In this document: piece by piece, positions 1 through 12,640 of the stretch
How the letters are laid out: every line of letters starts with the position of its first letter
How positions within the stretch are numbered: position 1 is the first letter of the stretch
DNA from: Platycnemis pennipes
Taxonomy: Eukaryota > Arthropoda > Insecta > Odonata > Platycnemididae
Direction: 5' to 3'
Length of the DNA: 64,000 bases
Assembly: GCA_933228895.1 (NCBI GenBank)
Contig: OW121849.1
Coordinates: 37,852,354 to 37,916,353, forward strand
Translations under genes and position numbers: made by a program
Notes under the pieces: generated by a model
What the model was told of the DNA's origin: nothing
What the model saw: only the letters and a program-made list of their open reading frames with translations
Database searches by the model: none

Positions 1-1069
1 AGACAGAAATTAGATGCAGAGCTCATCCAGATGACTTGATAGAATCACACTGGGGAGAGGGTTAAATGAAGATGAAAGAAAGAAGGTAGAAGAACAAATA
101 GCGTAGTATTTGTCCTATCTACATGTATTGAAGTGACCCCTCTCATTGTTGCTCGAGCATCGTCAGTTGATCGCCCATTCAGATTGACTTTAAGCCTTCG
201 CAAGGTAAAGAGATACATGAAAATCGGTCGAGACATGTATTTCTAAATTCAAAATGTGAAATATCAATTTAACTTCAATATGCTATCGTAGAAAAATTGT
301 AGGCTATCGAATATTTTGATGGAAATATAAATATTGATAGCCTTATGTCTCTAGACCTTTGCATCAAATCCTCGGCAGAATCTGAAGTGATATTTATTCT
401 AGTAGTCGTGAGACTGGATATTCCTGCTCACATGTGCTCGTCTTCATGTAACTTGCAGACATTTATCCTCTTCAACCTATGGCACCAGGTTTCGTTCAAG
501 CACAGGCAATCCACTTCATTCCAATAGCTATTCTGTGCTAACAAGAGAGCATCCAGGTCATCAGCAGGCTAGTTACACCAATCCGGGAAGGGATGCAGCC
601 GTGGCACAAAACACCCTCCCATTATCTTTGGTAGCCGGGAATGAATTAATAAAACTAGACCCATGGAGTGGGCTTGCCGTAACCTGTTTGTCGTTCGTTT
701 GTGATTTCCCGGAATCATTCCTATCCAATACCGATGAGCTACCGTTGCAGATGGTCCCTGCGATGTGAACAAAACTTGTCTAATCATCAAATTGCTCCGC
801 TGGTCGCTGTGCACTCTTGTGCATTCAGCAATATCTGGGATGAAATGTAGCGTAGTAAATCGAGAGAGCACGTTGCGAATTTTGAATGCTCTTCCTGTGT
901 CAATCTCGACCGAACGCGTTTTCCCCTCATCTCATCCTTCTTGCAAAGTATGAGTGGGGCAATAAAAACCCTCTATGTCCCCTGCAACGCTCTGAGGAAG
1001 GATAATTCTGTTGATTGGCGGGGCCGATTGCATCAAGCCTTTGATGCTGAGTCATGACGTTGGGAGTGC
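1..1069. other. Unassigned sequence at window start
   Basis: I see no gene here. Short open frames occur on both strands but none has recognisable domains or a good start context. The only hint is a weak hAT-like stretch on the minus strand near 60-236, entered separately. Confidence 0.5.
60..236 (-). pseudogene. Possible hAT dimerisation-domain scrap
   Basis: Read on the minus strand, this stretch gives FTLRRLK followed about 20 residues later by RGVTSIHVDR. The C-terminal dimerisation region of hAT transposases typically has a comparable run (S-F-S-x-L-R/K-R-x-K, then L-x-x-L-x-x-I-x-x). The match is short, the spacing is not ideal, and no other part of a transposase is visible in the window before it. 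Treat it as a hint only; an unrelated chance frame is about as likely. Confidence 0.22.
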
Positions 1070-1766
1070 GATTTGTTTTTTTTCCTTCCCCATCATTCCG
1101 GTGATCATGCACAAGGGATGTTAGCTGCACGCCGAAATTCGCCCCACGCGGTATTTTATCCGCATCACCGAAGCTCTTACCGTCTCTCCCTGGGGGTGGC
1201 CGGTATAACGTTGGGCACGCAACATTTCCTTTCTCCCTTCCAACCCGTTCCCACTTCCTTCTCGTCTCCTCACTCCAGTTTGCCTCGCGTTTCTTTTTCT
1301 CGCACGCACATTTTCTCCCTCGTGCTCCACCCTTTTTCTCCAACCTCCCGAAGGAGGGCTGCGTATTTTTCCAGACGTTTCTCCACCTCCTCTTCCGCAA
1401 GAAACACCTTCTTCTTCCACCTACCTCCCCACCCCCCGCTCATTCCCATTTAATGTCTCGTACGTTTCCTCCCCCAACTCTTTCTTCCTTCCCATACTTT
1501 TCTCTCTCTCCCCTCCCCTCAACTCCTTCCGTCTCTCGCCCCTCTTGCCGCTCCTCTCCCTCGAACTCTTGCTTCGGCCGACCCCATCTACTCATTACAG
1601 AATCAATTTTTCCCGCGCCGCCGACTCGGATATAATTTCCGAGTGGAATGCAGAAGCGTGGCTTCCGTGTCCGGCCACAATTCGCCCACCGTCGAGGGTT
1701 CCCCCACCCTGGACACTATGGGCAAAGCGGTTCGAGAAGTTGTGGTCTCGCAAGGTGGTCAAATAA
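1070..1766. other. GC-rich, pyrimidine-rich block
   Basis: Base composition changes sharply from the AT-rich surroundings. The plus strand is very rich in C and T between about 1190 and 1640 (runs of TCTC, CCTC, TTCC), with CpGs at 1600-1740. Open frames appear on both strands because AT-rich stop codons are rare in such sequence, so I do not call them genes. It may be an unmethylated promoter-type region or simply a polypyrimidine tract. Confidence 0.45.
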
Positions 1767-4700
1767 ATGGAAAGAAACTTACATAAAGGATATTTAACGC
1801 TATCATTTATTATAACGTTTTAGGTGAAATACACCACTGACGATGTGTTTATGAATCGCCGATTATCGGCAGTTCAGTTTATTTATATTAACTGCTAATA
1901 TCTTGCGGCTGGTACATGAAGAGCTCATTTCACACATTAAAATGAACGACAGTCATCAGCCCAAAGATCTGTCTGGTTATGGAGGGTTAAGCGAACCAAA
2001 TACTAGGCACTACGCTGTGTGAAAAACTGGAATCTGGGCAATGGAGCCACTTCCTTCATCCGTACAGGACGTGGTTTCTCGGGAAGATCTGATATCAGAA
2101 TGTAACATGAATTTAGCTAGACAAGAGTTCTCCTCAAGATTTAAACACAGACACTCCGGTCTTTAACCCACCCCTTTATCCTTCACGAGCCATTTCATTT
2201 ATTGCTACTTGAAATTTCATGGTATTTCATTTCATAAACTCCATGATATTTGGAAAGGTTACTGCCGAATTTTCAATTTGAGACATTGTCACCAAACCGA
2301 TATGAATTTCTTTCATTAATTTTTTTGATTTATGGTAACTGGAGCAACTTCTCATCAAACTTAACCGCGTTAAGGGTAATTTCAACGCATATAAATATCA
2401 AGGTGTCACTTTTGTTGCAATATTTTAATCCAAATTGTTTCAGAATACGTTCTTAAATGAGTTTGTCATGTTGAAAGGAGTATTGGAATAAGTTTCTACG
2501 GTATTTGTGAGTCAAGCTTGTACTGGGTGAGAGCAAAGATCCCTTGTTTGCAGAGGAGTAATGGCTATAGGCTCAGCATGTGCACTGGGACGATCGAAGA
2601 TTCTTCCTCTCGCATAGTGGTAGTAGGCATTCAATTATGATTTCAGGGACTTCGGCGATAGAATTCAGTCGCGTTTACACTCAGTATGGCTTGTTTAAAA
2701 ATGAAGCCTCAATTGGGTCCACGATGGAATTTTAAGGCGTACAGTGCATAGTATAAAAGAACAGAAAATTTTGTGGGATCCGGAAGTTATAATAATATAC
2801 AGGGAGATGAACTAATATGTACCATCGCCGTTGATCATAAATTCATGAACATTAACAGTTTATGAAAGGTTTCTAAGATGGTGGAGGAGAATGAAAAATG
2901 GCCAGGAAGATTGATTTTATCAATGACATATTTACGGCTCATGGAGAAAAAACAAAAAATATAAAGGGAATATAAGAGGGAATGGAGAGCCAAGTTTCTT
3001 TTGTAGACGTGATATTTTTTTCAAAAACATCTAGTTTCATTTTGCTCTATTAGAAACAATAAAATGCTATTAAGAGGTATATTAATAGAATAGTCAAGGG
3101 GAGAGTGGTTTCAAATGGATTAATGATGGGTAATTATGATGGTTAAATATTTATTTCGATTGCTACACATACATGCTGTAAGAACTTAACTATTTGTATG
3201 GATTCATATCGTTCTAGAAATTATGCCTGTGAAGCAGTGTATTATGAACTCATTAACGGATGGTACATCTGGAGCCCGCAATTTAATGATCCTAAGAACG
3301 TCGTGTGCAGGAGAAAAGAGCACACTTCAAGAATGGTATGGTTTGAAAAAACATTGATGAGCTAAGGTGGATGGAATAAACTAGATACATGTTCATTTGG
3401 ATATTATTTGCGAAATAGCAACGACGACCTCCTCTTAACTCGAAGGAGATAATCAGTATTGAAATCGAAATCAATTGTTTAATTTTCAAGACTTGTGAGT
3501 ACATCTTCAGAAATGTAAAAAATGGAAAGCCATCGTAATAACGTGGGGGCATTTAAATAAATTATCATAATTATATGTTTTTAATGTATATATGTTACGT
3601 CAATATGTGTATTTATTGAAAGAGTATCATGATCACCGATAATCACGATACTAACATTTTACATCTACACTAAAAGAAATACATAATTCACAACTTGTCC
3701 TCGAATGATATGAGGGGTTTTCTTTTCATCCATATCACTTTTCATTCTACGACCATTTTTATGAGACCATCAACGATGGCTTTCCTTTCTTTGTTTTAAA
3801 ATTCCAATTATATTTTATAACCTATTCCTCTGAACCTTCTCTTTTCAATATTCGGTCTACCATTTGGTCTTTATTATTCGGCTGAATTTGTAAATATTTG
3901 CTTACAATATTGCCTTTTCTTAGACTAAGTATTTTTTATTATCTCGCTACTGTTGATAAACATGCCCAAGGCTACGTTACAATGAAGTACTTCCTAAACA
4001 TTAACCTTGTATTTTCAGCTGTTAGAAGATGTTTCTTCGTGCTTATAAATAATAATAGGAGTAGTATAATAAGAGGTAGTTCTATATGGTGTTTTGCGAG
4101 TAAATTTTCTGTGTAAATGTTATTGCATAAGTTTGATTGCAATCATACGAGTATGCAAACACATGACGCAAGGCAACAATGTCTCCCTAGGTATAGTTTT
4201 GAGTTTATTTACGGTGGACTGATAACCAGCATAGGAAATTGGTACCAAGGTTGGTGGGTGGTATAGTTTGCTAGAGTTCAAGGTACTATCTTACGGTAAT
4301 TTCAAGTTTCTGACCATTCTATCCTCCTAAGGGAGCGGGGATCGAGTCGCACTTTGGACAAATTTTATTCAATGTTGATTCGCAGAAATGGTTCTTAGTA
4401 AATGCGGGGATGAAATGAGGTGACTATGTCACTTCTCCCGCGATAGGCCTCTTTAATATTACGACATTGATCCTCATCTTCCTTGTGACACATGTTTCCA
4501 TTGTATATGAGAACTCGTACGGGAAGGATCGCTAAAATGTTGAATGGTCCTCATGATAATTGCGTTGACATCAAAGATTTACCCCAAGAACTCGGGAGGA
4601 GGGAATAGCTTTAAGACCGCCGAATCGCCACTTTCTCTTAGCCATTACACCAGTGCGAACCAATATTTTTCGACCACTTTAAATATTTGAAATTGACATC

Positions 4701-5127
4701 AAATTAGAGAGGCTGCCGTTTGAACGTATTTTTAATATTTCTTCAACTAGTACTTAGGTGTACTACAGTGTCACAATTGCTGGAAGGGTAAACGAGAAGG
4801 GTTCATCTTAGCATATGGTACACTTAAAAAAGCCAGTGATGCTGCTATTCAAGAATAAGTGTACCATTGTATGCCAACTTTAATAAATTGTAGTGTGAGT
4901 GCAAGCAAATGCTTAGATCATTGGTAAAAATACAATATTTCCTAAATTCTAGGCTGTCCCTGCATCTGGTAGGTATTTTTAAAACATATATATTTACAAC
5001 ATTATGATATTCCTGCTGGCTCTGGCACTAAAAGGTTTTTAGGTTAGGAATAGCATTATTGAGGTTACGAGTCTTTGGTCTTAGTAAGTTCCGCTAAGTG
5101 ATCCCGAGGTGAAGTGATCAAATTATT
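1767..5127. other. AT-rich unassigned sequence
   Basis: No coding region, RNA gene or recognisable transposon is visible. The sequence is AT-rich with stops in all frames. A weak tRNA-like stretch near 4590-4660 on the minus strand was considered but does not have convincing A and B boxes. Confidence 0.5.
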
Positions 5128-5360
5128 ATGGTGGCTAGAGTATTTGCCTCTCATCCAAAAAGCCCGGGTTTTAATTCTGGCAGCGGTAATTATTTTGTGT
5201 GGAATTTAATTTTCAATTTTAATTCTGCTTGGAGAGCATGTTAAACGGAATTCCGTTGGATGTTAAACTGTAGACCACTTGGCTTCTTCCAGGAAATAAG
5301 GCTAAAGCTGACACCAAATTTTCTTCTCTTAGCCCTTCCTTGCTTCCCTCAAAACTGGTC
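5128..5360 (+). repeat. tRNA-derived SINE copy (diverged)
   Basis: An A-box-like GTGGCTAGAGTATT at 5131-5144 and a B-box-like GGGTTTTAATTC near 5165-5176 have the spacing of a tRNA-type RNA polymerase III promoter. The body continues with CCGTTGGATGTTAAACTG and a TAGACCACTTGGC block, which match the same places in the best copy at 49985-50305. The copy is diverged and AT-drifted. Confidence 0.7.
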
Positions 5361-5829
5361 ACTTTCTTTAAGGAGGACAACAACATAAACATCATATGAT
5401 GACTTTTATAATAATCTGATCAAAGACTCACTAAATTAGACACACTGATGCCAGAGATTTTCCGGTTAATTCTTTGACGGTAAAAACTATAAGGCCCACA
5501 GAATGAAATCCATGAGGTAAGGAAACTCTAAATAGTGTATATCAATGTAGTTTATTTGGAAATTTAAGAGTGGAAAAAGGAATGTTACACACCAATTGTT
5601 CTCTTTATTATCACGAAAATCTTGTGGAATGAATAATTAATTTACTTGAAATTGCCGTACTCTTGGACTTGAGAAATCAGTGAATTTAGGGTAAAATATG
5701 CTATATACAAGAATGGATACCTCTGATTCATTTAGTAGAGATTTCGGACACTTGCGATTTCATTAATCCGCGCTCGTTCGTCCTATCCACTGATTACGCT
5801 GTTATAACGATCATTCCTTTCACTTCTCC
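5361..5829. other. AT-rich unassigned sequence
   Basis: Nothing recognisable is seen between the SINE copy and the next GC-rich block. Confidence 0.5.
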
Positions 5830-6960
5830 CTATTGCTTGCCCACACCATCTACTCATTCTCATTCCGTGGTCCTCATTTCTCTCTCTCATACTGCCTGTA
5901 CTACTAGTGACTTAATATCTCGTCCATTAACACCATTCCATTTGCTCCCTCTTCCCCTGCCTCGGAGCGATAACGCTGACGTATCTAGATGGTTCAGCCA
6001 CGGCGCTCCGCATTTGCATTCACCATTCAGTCCCTCCACATTCAAAGCGAGTGGAGAGACTGCATTAATCGACGCCTTAATTCCCCCTCACGATGATCCA
6101 CGCCCATCCAAACGGAAGGGACTGGGTTTTAAAAGGCCACGAGTCACTCTTGTCTTTTGGGAGCTCGAATGCCGTTTAGCTCGCCAAGCCTCTCACAAGA
6201 TACAAGGGAAATGCAAATGCGGTGTAGGCGACCCCCGGGGCCGTTACCGTGGGGTGGAAGGGGGTCGGGAAGGCCCTTTTGAGGGAAGAGACAGTCCGAG
6301 GAGGGTTTTGAAGCCCCGCCCTTTGACCTCCGCCCTGCTGCGGTCACGGAATGCATTGTCGCCGGATTGTCCGAGGATGCTTGTTCGATGTCGCGAAGGG
6401 GTCGCTTGTTCCCGGCCGTCCGGCGTGAGAGGTGGCAATTGCATGATGGGTAGCACGCAATCTGGGAACAATCCTCGGGAGTAAACCACCTCAGCTGTCT
6501 CCCTTTCGCCCTCCGGCCCCTCGCCGCTACACGACCCCATTCGAGACTCCGCACGGAGTTGGGAGTGGAAAGGGCGTGTCGTCCGACCCTTTCTTTTCCA
6601 ACCCTTATTTTTGCGAGTCTGAAGCGACTCGAAACTCTGAGTTAAGACGTCTCTATTCCACGACCCGAGTCGGCATGACGTGACTCCGTTCGGGAGGAGT
6701 AATATAATTCGATGCGCAAAATACTCCATCAGGTCGGATCTAGTGATCCGGTCGTGGAAGAAGTTGGACAGTAATCCCCCTGAACTTGCGCTCAAACAGA
6801 ATGCGCGCCGGTGCATGCAAATCCGCCCTCGCCGGCATTTGTTCCGACTCTCTTTTTTTCTTTCGAGGGGATCACGAGGGAGGAGTAAGCGAGAAACTTT
6901 CGGGATTCCAGGGCAAAAGGAAATGACATCCCTGAGAAAATCGGCTAACTTTTCGACAAT
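5830..6960. other. CpG- and GC-rich block
   Basis: This block is clearly richer in GC and CpG than its flanks. Overlapping open frames of 215, 190 and 136 codons on opposite strands are explained by composition: none resembles a known family, and their residue content (P, R, G, S rich) is typical of translated CpG-rich DNA. A possible regulatory region or CpG island; no TATA box or initiator can be assigned with confidence. Confidence 0.5.
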
Positions 6961-7989
6961 ACGTGTTCTTATGCATTTTTCCAGGCGTAACTAACTATTT
7001 TAACTGTAACAAAGCTGATGAAATCAAATTACTCAGTAACGAAATTTTTTTTGAGGACTCGAACAGTACGAACGGTTATAATTTATTTCCAGTTTCATAT
7101 TTTTTCTTCCAATAAATGTGCTTGGGTATTGGTCACAGAAATTCAACGTTTTAATATGGCGTGCAGTTAAATATTATCCCCTTTCACTGTTCTTGAAACT
7201 TACAAATTTTGGAATTTATTCCGACCTTGCAATTTTAGGAGTGCATAATACTAAACGTGTGTAATCGTGTTATTTATGCCGCTGTTGTGAAAATATTTGA
7301 AATTTTTTTTAATTTACTCCAGTGAGCGTGATGAAAGGAGACTGGAATGAGAATGAGAAAATTTGACTCTTTTCTTAAAACTTTAATAACTTATTTTATT
7401 GAGAGTTTTAGCGTTAGTGCATCATTTTTTAGCCAGGAGTTGAAACCTACCTTTCATCAGGAATTCATTTAAAAAAACATTTCAATTTATCAGGAATTGA
7501 AACTTGGAACGCACGGAGAAAAGGAACGATGAGGCTTTATATTGTTTGGTTTGATTAAAATATGGATGGGTCCTATAACAGGAATAATAATGATATGTGT
7601 AAGTTCTACTTCATATTTAAGAAAAATATCTTCCTAATCTGCTTGAGCTTTACCCTCAAATGTGTTTTTCTTAACAAGTTACTGGAAACCAAGAAATTGA
7701 GTTAAATTTAAGAAGACATGGAGGGAAGTAAATTGTGGAAAATGACATTAAAAGTAGTTGCTACTGCATGAATCGACTACTCTTCAATACAACTCATAAA
7801 TAAAGAAGTATTATCTGTGATACTTCTATCAATTTCAAGAAGTATTTGGCTAAAGAAAATCTTTGTCATGAGCATAACTCATCTCACATGTTGTTTCTTA
7901 GCATCACATTTTCGTGCTTTGTGAGATAACTATTTCACGATAACGTGGTGTACACCATATTTAGTGTGACTCGGTGACAACTGTCTGCT
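6961..7989. other. AT-rich unassigned sequence
   Basis: No gene, transposon terminus or SINE head is visible in this stretch. Confidence 0.5.
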
Positions 7990-8690
7990 CTTCGAGTTAG
8001 GCGTCTTCCCGATGCGATGTTACTTTTAGTCTCGCCAATTTTAAAATCGTAAGTGGGCTGACATCAAATGCTTGAGTAAACCCAGCGGATGGAACGGAAA
8101 AATATCCTTCGGTTCGGAGGGAAACCCGGCCAGTTTGACGAAACTTAATTCGAACCCTTCTCCTTTTTTTCCGTCTGAAATGCGTGGGGGGCGGGGAGTC
8201 GGGATGCGGTGTGGGGAGTGTTAAGTTGGAACATGTTCGCCGCAGCCGCCGTGGGCAGATGCAAGCTCTCACTCTCCCACCCTCGGCAGCAGCCCTCTCG
8301 TTAGGACATTGGTCTTCATTAACACGCCCTCGGAGGGAGAAAAGCGTTCATTACCCTCGTAAACCAAAAGACTGCGGGCTATCCCACGTCCACCATACTC
8401 GCCCACACCACCCCATAGCCTCCAACGTTCCCTCTTCCCCCTGTGCTTTCCTGCGCCTCTCCCGCCTCACCTCTTCCCGTTCTTCTATTTGCTTTTTCCT
8501 CTGTCTCTCTTCCCAAAGCACGTTTCCCTTTCTCCCATGTCTAGTCAGTTTCATTTCTCCCATACCCACCCCGGAAAGATCAAATCCACCCGCAGGAAGG
8601 TAGTCGACAATGGTTGTGCCAGTAAAGCCAGAGGAAAGAACGGCAAATCGCCAAGGGTTTCGATCCAAGACGAGTAGCCTCGAGTTTTAG
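7990..8690. other. CpG-rich block with pyrimidine tract
   Basis: The block is GC-rich with scattered CpGs at 8060-8350 and a C/T-rich plus strand at about 8390-8560. Open frames on both strands (139 and 105 codons) reflect this composition; neither resembles a known protein. It is one of about ten such islands spread through the window. Confidence 0.45.
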
Positions 8691-9244
8691 CAATATCGAA
8701 GATAGCGCGGGGAAAAAATATTCAAAAATCAATACATTTCTGCAATTATTTATGTATTACACATCAGTGCAGCAGGCAAAGTTGGTCTACCCATGTGTCA
8801 CTTGGTATACCTTCTAATCCAGTCTCATGTTTCACTGTTTATGCGTAATAAACACTTCGTGATGGGAGGAACAGTTAAGGATGATAATGTCCGGTTTCAT
8901 AATGTTTCAATAAATGTTTTGATGGCCCGAAATATTTTATGATATGACTTGCTCACTTAATTTTCTCATCAACAACCTGACTGATGTTCCATTTTATTCT
9001 GGATTTAACGTCGCGCTCGGTCATTCTGTTGGCTTGAAGTTAGGGTTCACAGAACTAACTGACTCTGTTAGTGCATAAATCAGAAGTGTCTCTTTTCCCT
9101 GCTTTTGTTTGATTCTGTACAAATGTAGTGTACAAAATCAGAAGTGTCTCTTATAGCAAAATTGACGTCCATTAAAAACGCATGTTAACGTTAGGCGAAG
9201 ATTATAAAACCATGCCTAAGGTAATCAAAATAGTGAGCCTATCC
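8691..9244. other. AT-rich unassigned sequence
   Basis: No gene is visible. An 18-bp string AAATCAGAAGTGTCTCTT occurs twice in direct orientation, at about 9077-9094 and 9135-9152, suggesting a small local duplication. Confidence 0.5.
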
Positions 9245-9715
9245 TCGGTTAGGTAATAATAATAGAAGAATTAGGTTGGGAATCATTATCAGATCATAAG
9301 TTAAAGTACAGTATAAATCAGAAATTTAAATCGGATGGCTTTCCCGAAGATGTTAGTTGTGTATTAAAACACCAGTATATTATGCTAGATTCGACCAGAT
9401 AAATAAAATTTGAGTGATAGATTGTCGTACTGATAGATTCAAAATGCCATTTTTCCCCGTACTATAAGAGGACACAATAGACAACATAGCAAAGGGATAG
9501 GTAGGGGAAATATTGTAGATTAGTCTGTAGTGTACGATGAGTATATTACAAACATATTCCCTTTATTACTATGTATATACTAACCATCTGGCTGCATGTG
9601 ACCCTATCATGTAGCTTTTTTCCATATAATAGCTTAGTTACAAGTCTGAAGTGCATGTTTGGTGATCTTCATCCCCTGCCACACACCCTCGTGGTGGCTC
9701 GTAGATGGTAAAGGT
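9245..9715 (+). mobile_element. LINE 3' fragment (family A, plus strand)
   Basis: The plus-strand translation near 9270-9340 reads LGWESLSDHKLKYSI, and the sequence ends at 9665-9710 with a block containing CCCTGCCACACACCCTCGTGGTGGC. Both match the better preserved minus-strand copy at 52447-53040, where the same order (L-x-WESLSDRRLK, then DVKNIL, then the CCACACA block) is seen. This is the C-terminal end of the reverse-transcriptase ORF of a CR1/Jockey-like non-LTR retrotransposon. The catalytic core is absent and the frame is broken, so it is a dead 5'-truncated copy. Confidence 0.65.
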
Positions 9716-9953
9716 ATTACGTAGATTTAGTGGTTATTACTTTAAAATTAAGCAATGCAAACATTTGTTTCTGATCACTGTTCAACTGGTCTATAAATAC
9801 AAATCAATATACTTTTGGTATTTCCTTGAATAACTTTGCAACAGTCTAAAAGACACTACACACCTTTTAAAATATATTAGGCCCTCTAGGGTTGCTTTCA
9901 TATATTTATCACAATAATTTTGGACAAATTGTAGGTACTTTTTTCCTTTCCTT

Positions 9954-9978
9954 CACTGTAAAAAGTAGATCTGATTTT
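9954..9978 (+). repeat. Left terminal inverted repeat, copy 1
   Basis: CACTGTAAAAAGTAGATCTG followed by ATTTT. It is the inverted counterpart of 15243-15267, with one mismatch (AGTAG versus AGTTG). Confidence 0.8.
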
Positions 9979-10290
9979 GAGGTGCAAAAGCGATCTGATT
10001 TTCAGATGCAACAATTTTAAGACAGGGTATGTTGAATTTCAGCAGTAGTATCTTGTCTAAAAATAAGGCAAGTGAACGACTGAAAATCAGACCAGGTGGG
10101 ACTTATTTTAAGTTAGGCCTATGCTGAATTTAAGACAACCCTGGTCTGGTCGTAATGCGTGTTACTACTGAAATTCAAGCCTACTTTGAGGGGATGTCTT
10201 ATTTTAAGGCAGTTGCAGGACTGAAAATCAGACCAGGTGGGACTTATTACTAAGACAGCCCTGGTCTCAAATTCAGCATGGGCCATTCTG
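9960..10290. repeat. Subterminal motif array, left end of copy 1
   Basis: Short motifs of the form CTGATTTT, CTGAATTT and CTTATTTT, with their complements AAAATCAG and AAATTCAG, recur many times within the first 330 bp, in both orientations (for example the complement CTGAAAATCAGACC near 10080 and 10221). The same kind of array is seen at the right end and in the other two copies. Clustered subterminal motifs serve as transposase-binding sites in CACTA-type elements; that role here is inference. Confidence 0.65.
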
Positions 10291-10506
10291 AAAATAAGTA
10301 CCACGTCAAAATGCGGGTTGCTATTGAAATCAAAGCCTACTTTTATGCGATGTCGAATTATAAATACTAAATATTTAAACACTTCACACGAACACAAACC
10401 AAAACCCAAACGTTTCATATTTTTATTCGATGATACTGTTTCACTGACTAAATTCTTCAATAGAGCAAACGTAAGTCATAGAATTTCCATTGAAATAGAT
10501 TTCAGG

Positions 10507-10790
10507 ACGGAAATGGGAACACATTGACAATAATTTCAAAGATAATATGAAAATTTGTACTTTTATTGGAAACAAAGTAATCCATACAAAGACTTCAATA
10601 CCACAGATGTGTGCCAGTATCTACAAACCAAGGCAGGAACTGTCACTTGATGAGGGCGACTATTTATTAGTTCTTTCAACGCTGTCACGTAGACAAAATA
10701 AGGAAGAATAGTCTCAGGATGCGTCACTCAGATAGAACTGGCTCCCTTCTGCAAACAAACGAAGTATCAACGCTACATTCTCACACCATT
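10507..10790 (+). pseudogene. Decayed ORF shared with copy 2
   Basis: In the frame that begins near GRKWEH this stretch translates with NNFKDNMK, HTKTSIPQMCASI and QELSLDEGDY, almost the same protein as the intact 29547-29849 frame in copy 2. Here an in-frame stop follows RRQNKEE and another follows further on. Differences between the two copies are mostly conservative (V/I, K/R, F/Y, S/T), so the segment was once translated. I do not recognise the family. It may be a transposase exon remnant or a captured host exon. Confidence 0.5.
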
Positions 10791-10905
10791 AATTCATCGC
10801 ACGAAACTTATTCTCCCTAGGTACTTACAATGTAATTTGACAACTTTGAAATCGACATCTCTACACTTCGTAATCCTTGTTGAGTTCCCGCTCCCGGGTT
10901 ACGCC

Positions 10906-10948
10906 GTTACGCTCCGCCCGTCAGTGAGCACATTTCTCTGCTATTGGA
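10906..10948 (+). repeat. Internal direct repeat, left member
   Basis: The segment GTTACGCTCCGCCC...TCTGCTATTGG recurs at 15003-15034. It contains a GC box (CCGCCC) and a reverse CCAAT box (ATTGG). In copy 2 only one such segment is present (29996-30028), at the point where the 4.1-kb interior is missing, so the pair may mark the deletion junction. Confidence 0.55.
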
Positions 10949-12640
10949 AGCTTGTATCGTTGTATCTCGCAACCTCAATCATCCAAATAAGTAACGTTTT
11001 ACGACTCATTTCAGGTTAGGAGTGTTTTGTAAATTAGAGTGTGGTGTGAAAATGTTTTGGTGAATTACAAAATTAGTGAGGCCTGTGGCGTGTTATGAGG
11101 AGTGCGTAAATCACGGAATATTTAAGTCCCCTTCTGTGCTTGTGTTGGAGGGAGGGTAATGGAGAGGAAAAGTTTGGTGTTGACTTAAATCATAAGATAT
11201 ATAGCATAAGGGGCTATTAGTGCGTACTGGGGATTATTTCTTATTATATTAATGTCTTCTTTGTGCATGTAATACTGAAGTTAGTGAATGTACAAAGTTT
11301 GCTTACATAATGTTTGTTTACATCGTGTTGTTCATGATAATAAAAGTTTTTCAAACGCATTGTAAACATTCGGGGACACAATATAATGTGATGGGTAGAA
11401 TAAAATCTCACCATGATTATTAATAGATAGATTAAGGAAATAGTTTTTATAGGTGTTTGCTTTGACCAGTGTGTTTGTTGGGTAAATATGAAAGTTATTG
11501 TTTACTGGTATGCACTTGATAGTACTGTGTGGAAGTGTTACATTTATTAGGCAATCCTACCGTTGATAGTGCTTGAATTTTGTGTGTTTCCGTTATTGTC
11601 GTTTTTCCTATGAAATTATGTGTGTAGAACCAACCGGTGGATTATTCTTATAATACATAGGTAAATTGAGGAACAATGAACAACAACTCTCCACCTTAAA
11701 GTTCACAGCTACACATAAAAGATGCTTGTACTATGACATGCAAATGTTTTCATTTGCTTTTGTGAACTGGCTTGGGTCATGGCTTGTGTAGTGTCAAAAC
11801 GCATGATTTTCAATTTAAATTTGTAGACATCAGCTAACAATCTGTAATTTTCCCTCACTCATCCAGTGTGAAATATTTCACAAGTGATCAATGGCACCTA
11901 GTGAAAATATATACTTTATTGTAGTTTGGCAGCATTTCTTTTACGAAGCACCTTTTTGCACAACATATCCCAAAACGAGAGTGCCATGAATAGGATTTAC
12001 TATTTCCAATCTCATTTTGCTTTTATCCCTCACATTGCCCAACTGTACTGATTGGTATTTATATGGAACTATATATATATAGTACACATATGCCCTCTCA
12101 CATAGATTGCAATTTCTTTATTCAACATTAGAGATAATGCTCCAACAATCCCTAAAGGAAATGTTTCAAATCAAATAATGCTTAATTTTCAATAAGCATA
12201 CTATAACTATAGTTAGATTGAGTGTAAAAATTTGCATACAGTTAACTATCACAAAAATTAAGGATGAAAACTATTTTTATAGCTGGAGCCTATTTCAGAA
12301 ATTATCTCCAGCTCTATGACAAATATATTTTTTTCTTTTGCTGAGTGATTTTCCCGTCAGAATTTCAGGTTTCTGGCAACACATATACAAAGGTGTATAA
12401 ATGCCACTACATAACTTGGAATTCCATTGGCAATACTAAGAAGTAGATGACATATTTTACTTGAGGCAGTAAGGTTATATATTTCATATTGTAGCATGGC
12501 AATATTCTTGGCAACATTATAATGAAGCTTCAAATGTGAATAATGGCTTGCTGCAGACTTGTTATCACATTAAGCACATATTCGTGTGTTTTTAATGTAA
12601 CAACATTACATTTGTAGCTTTGTTACTCTACATGAAATTT

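Noticed and set aside
5837..6484. 215-codon plus-strand frame, the second longest in the window
   Set aside because: It lies in a CpG-rich block, overlaps long frames on the other strand, and has no domain or homologous motif. Composition explains its length.
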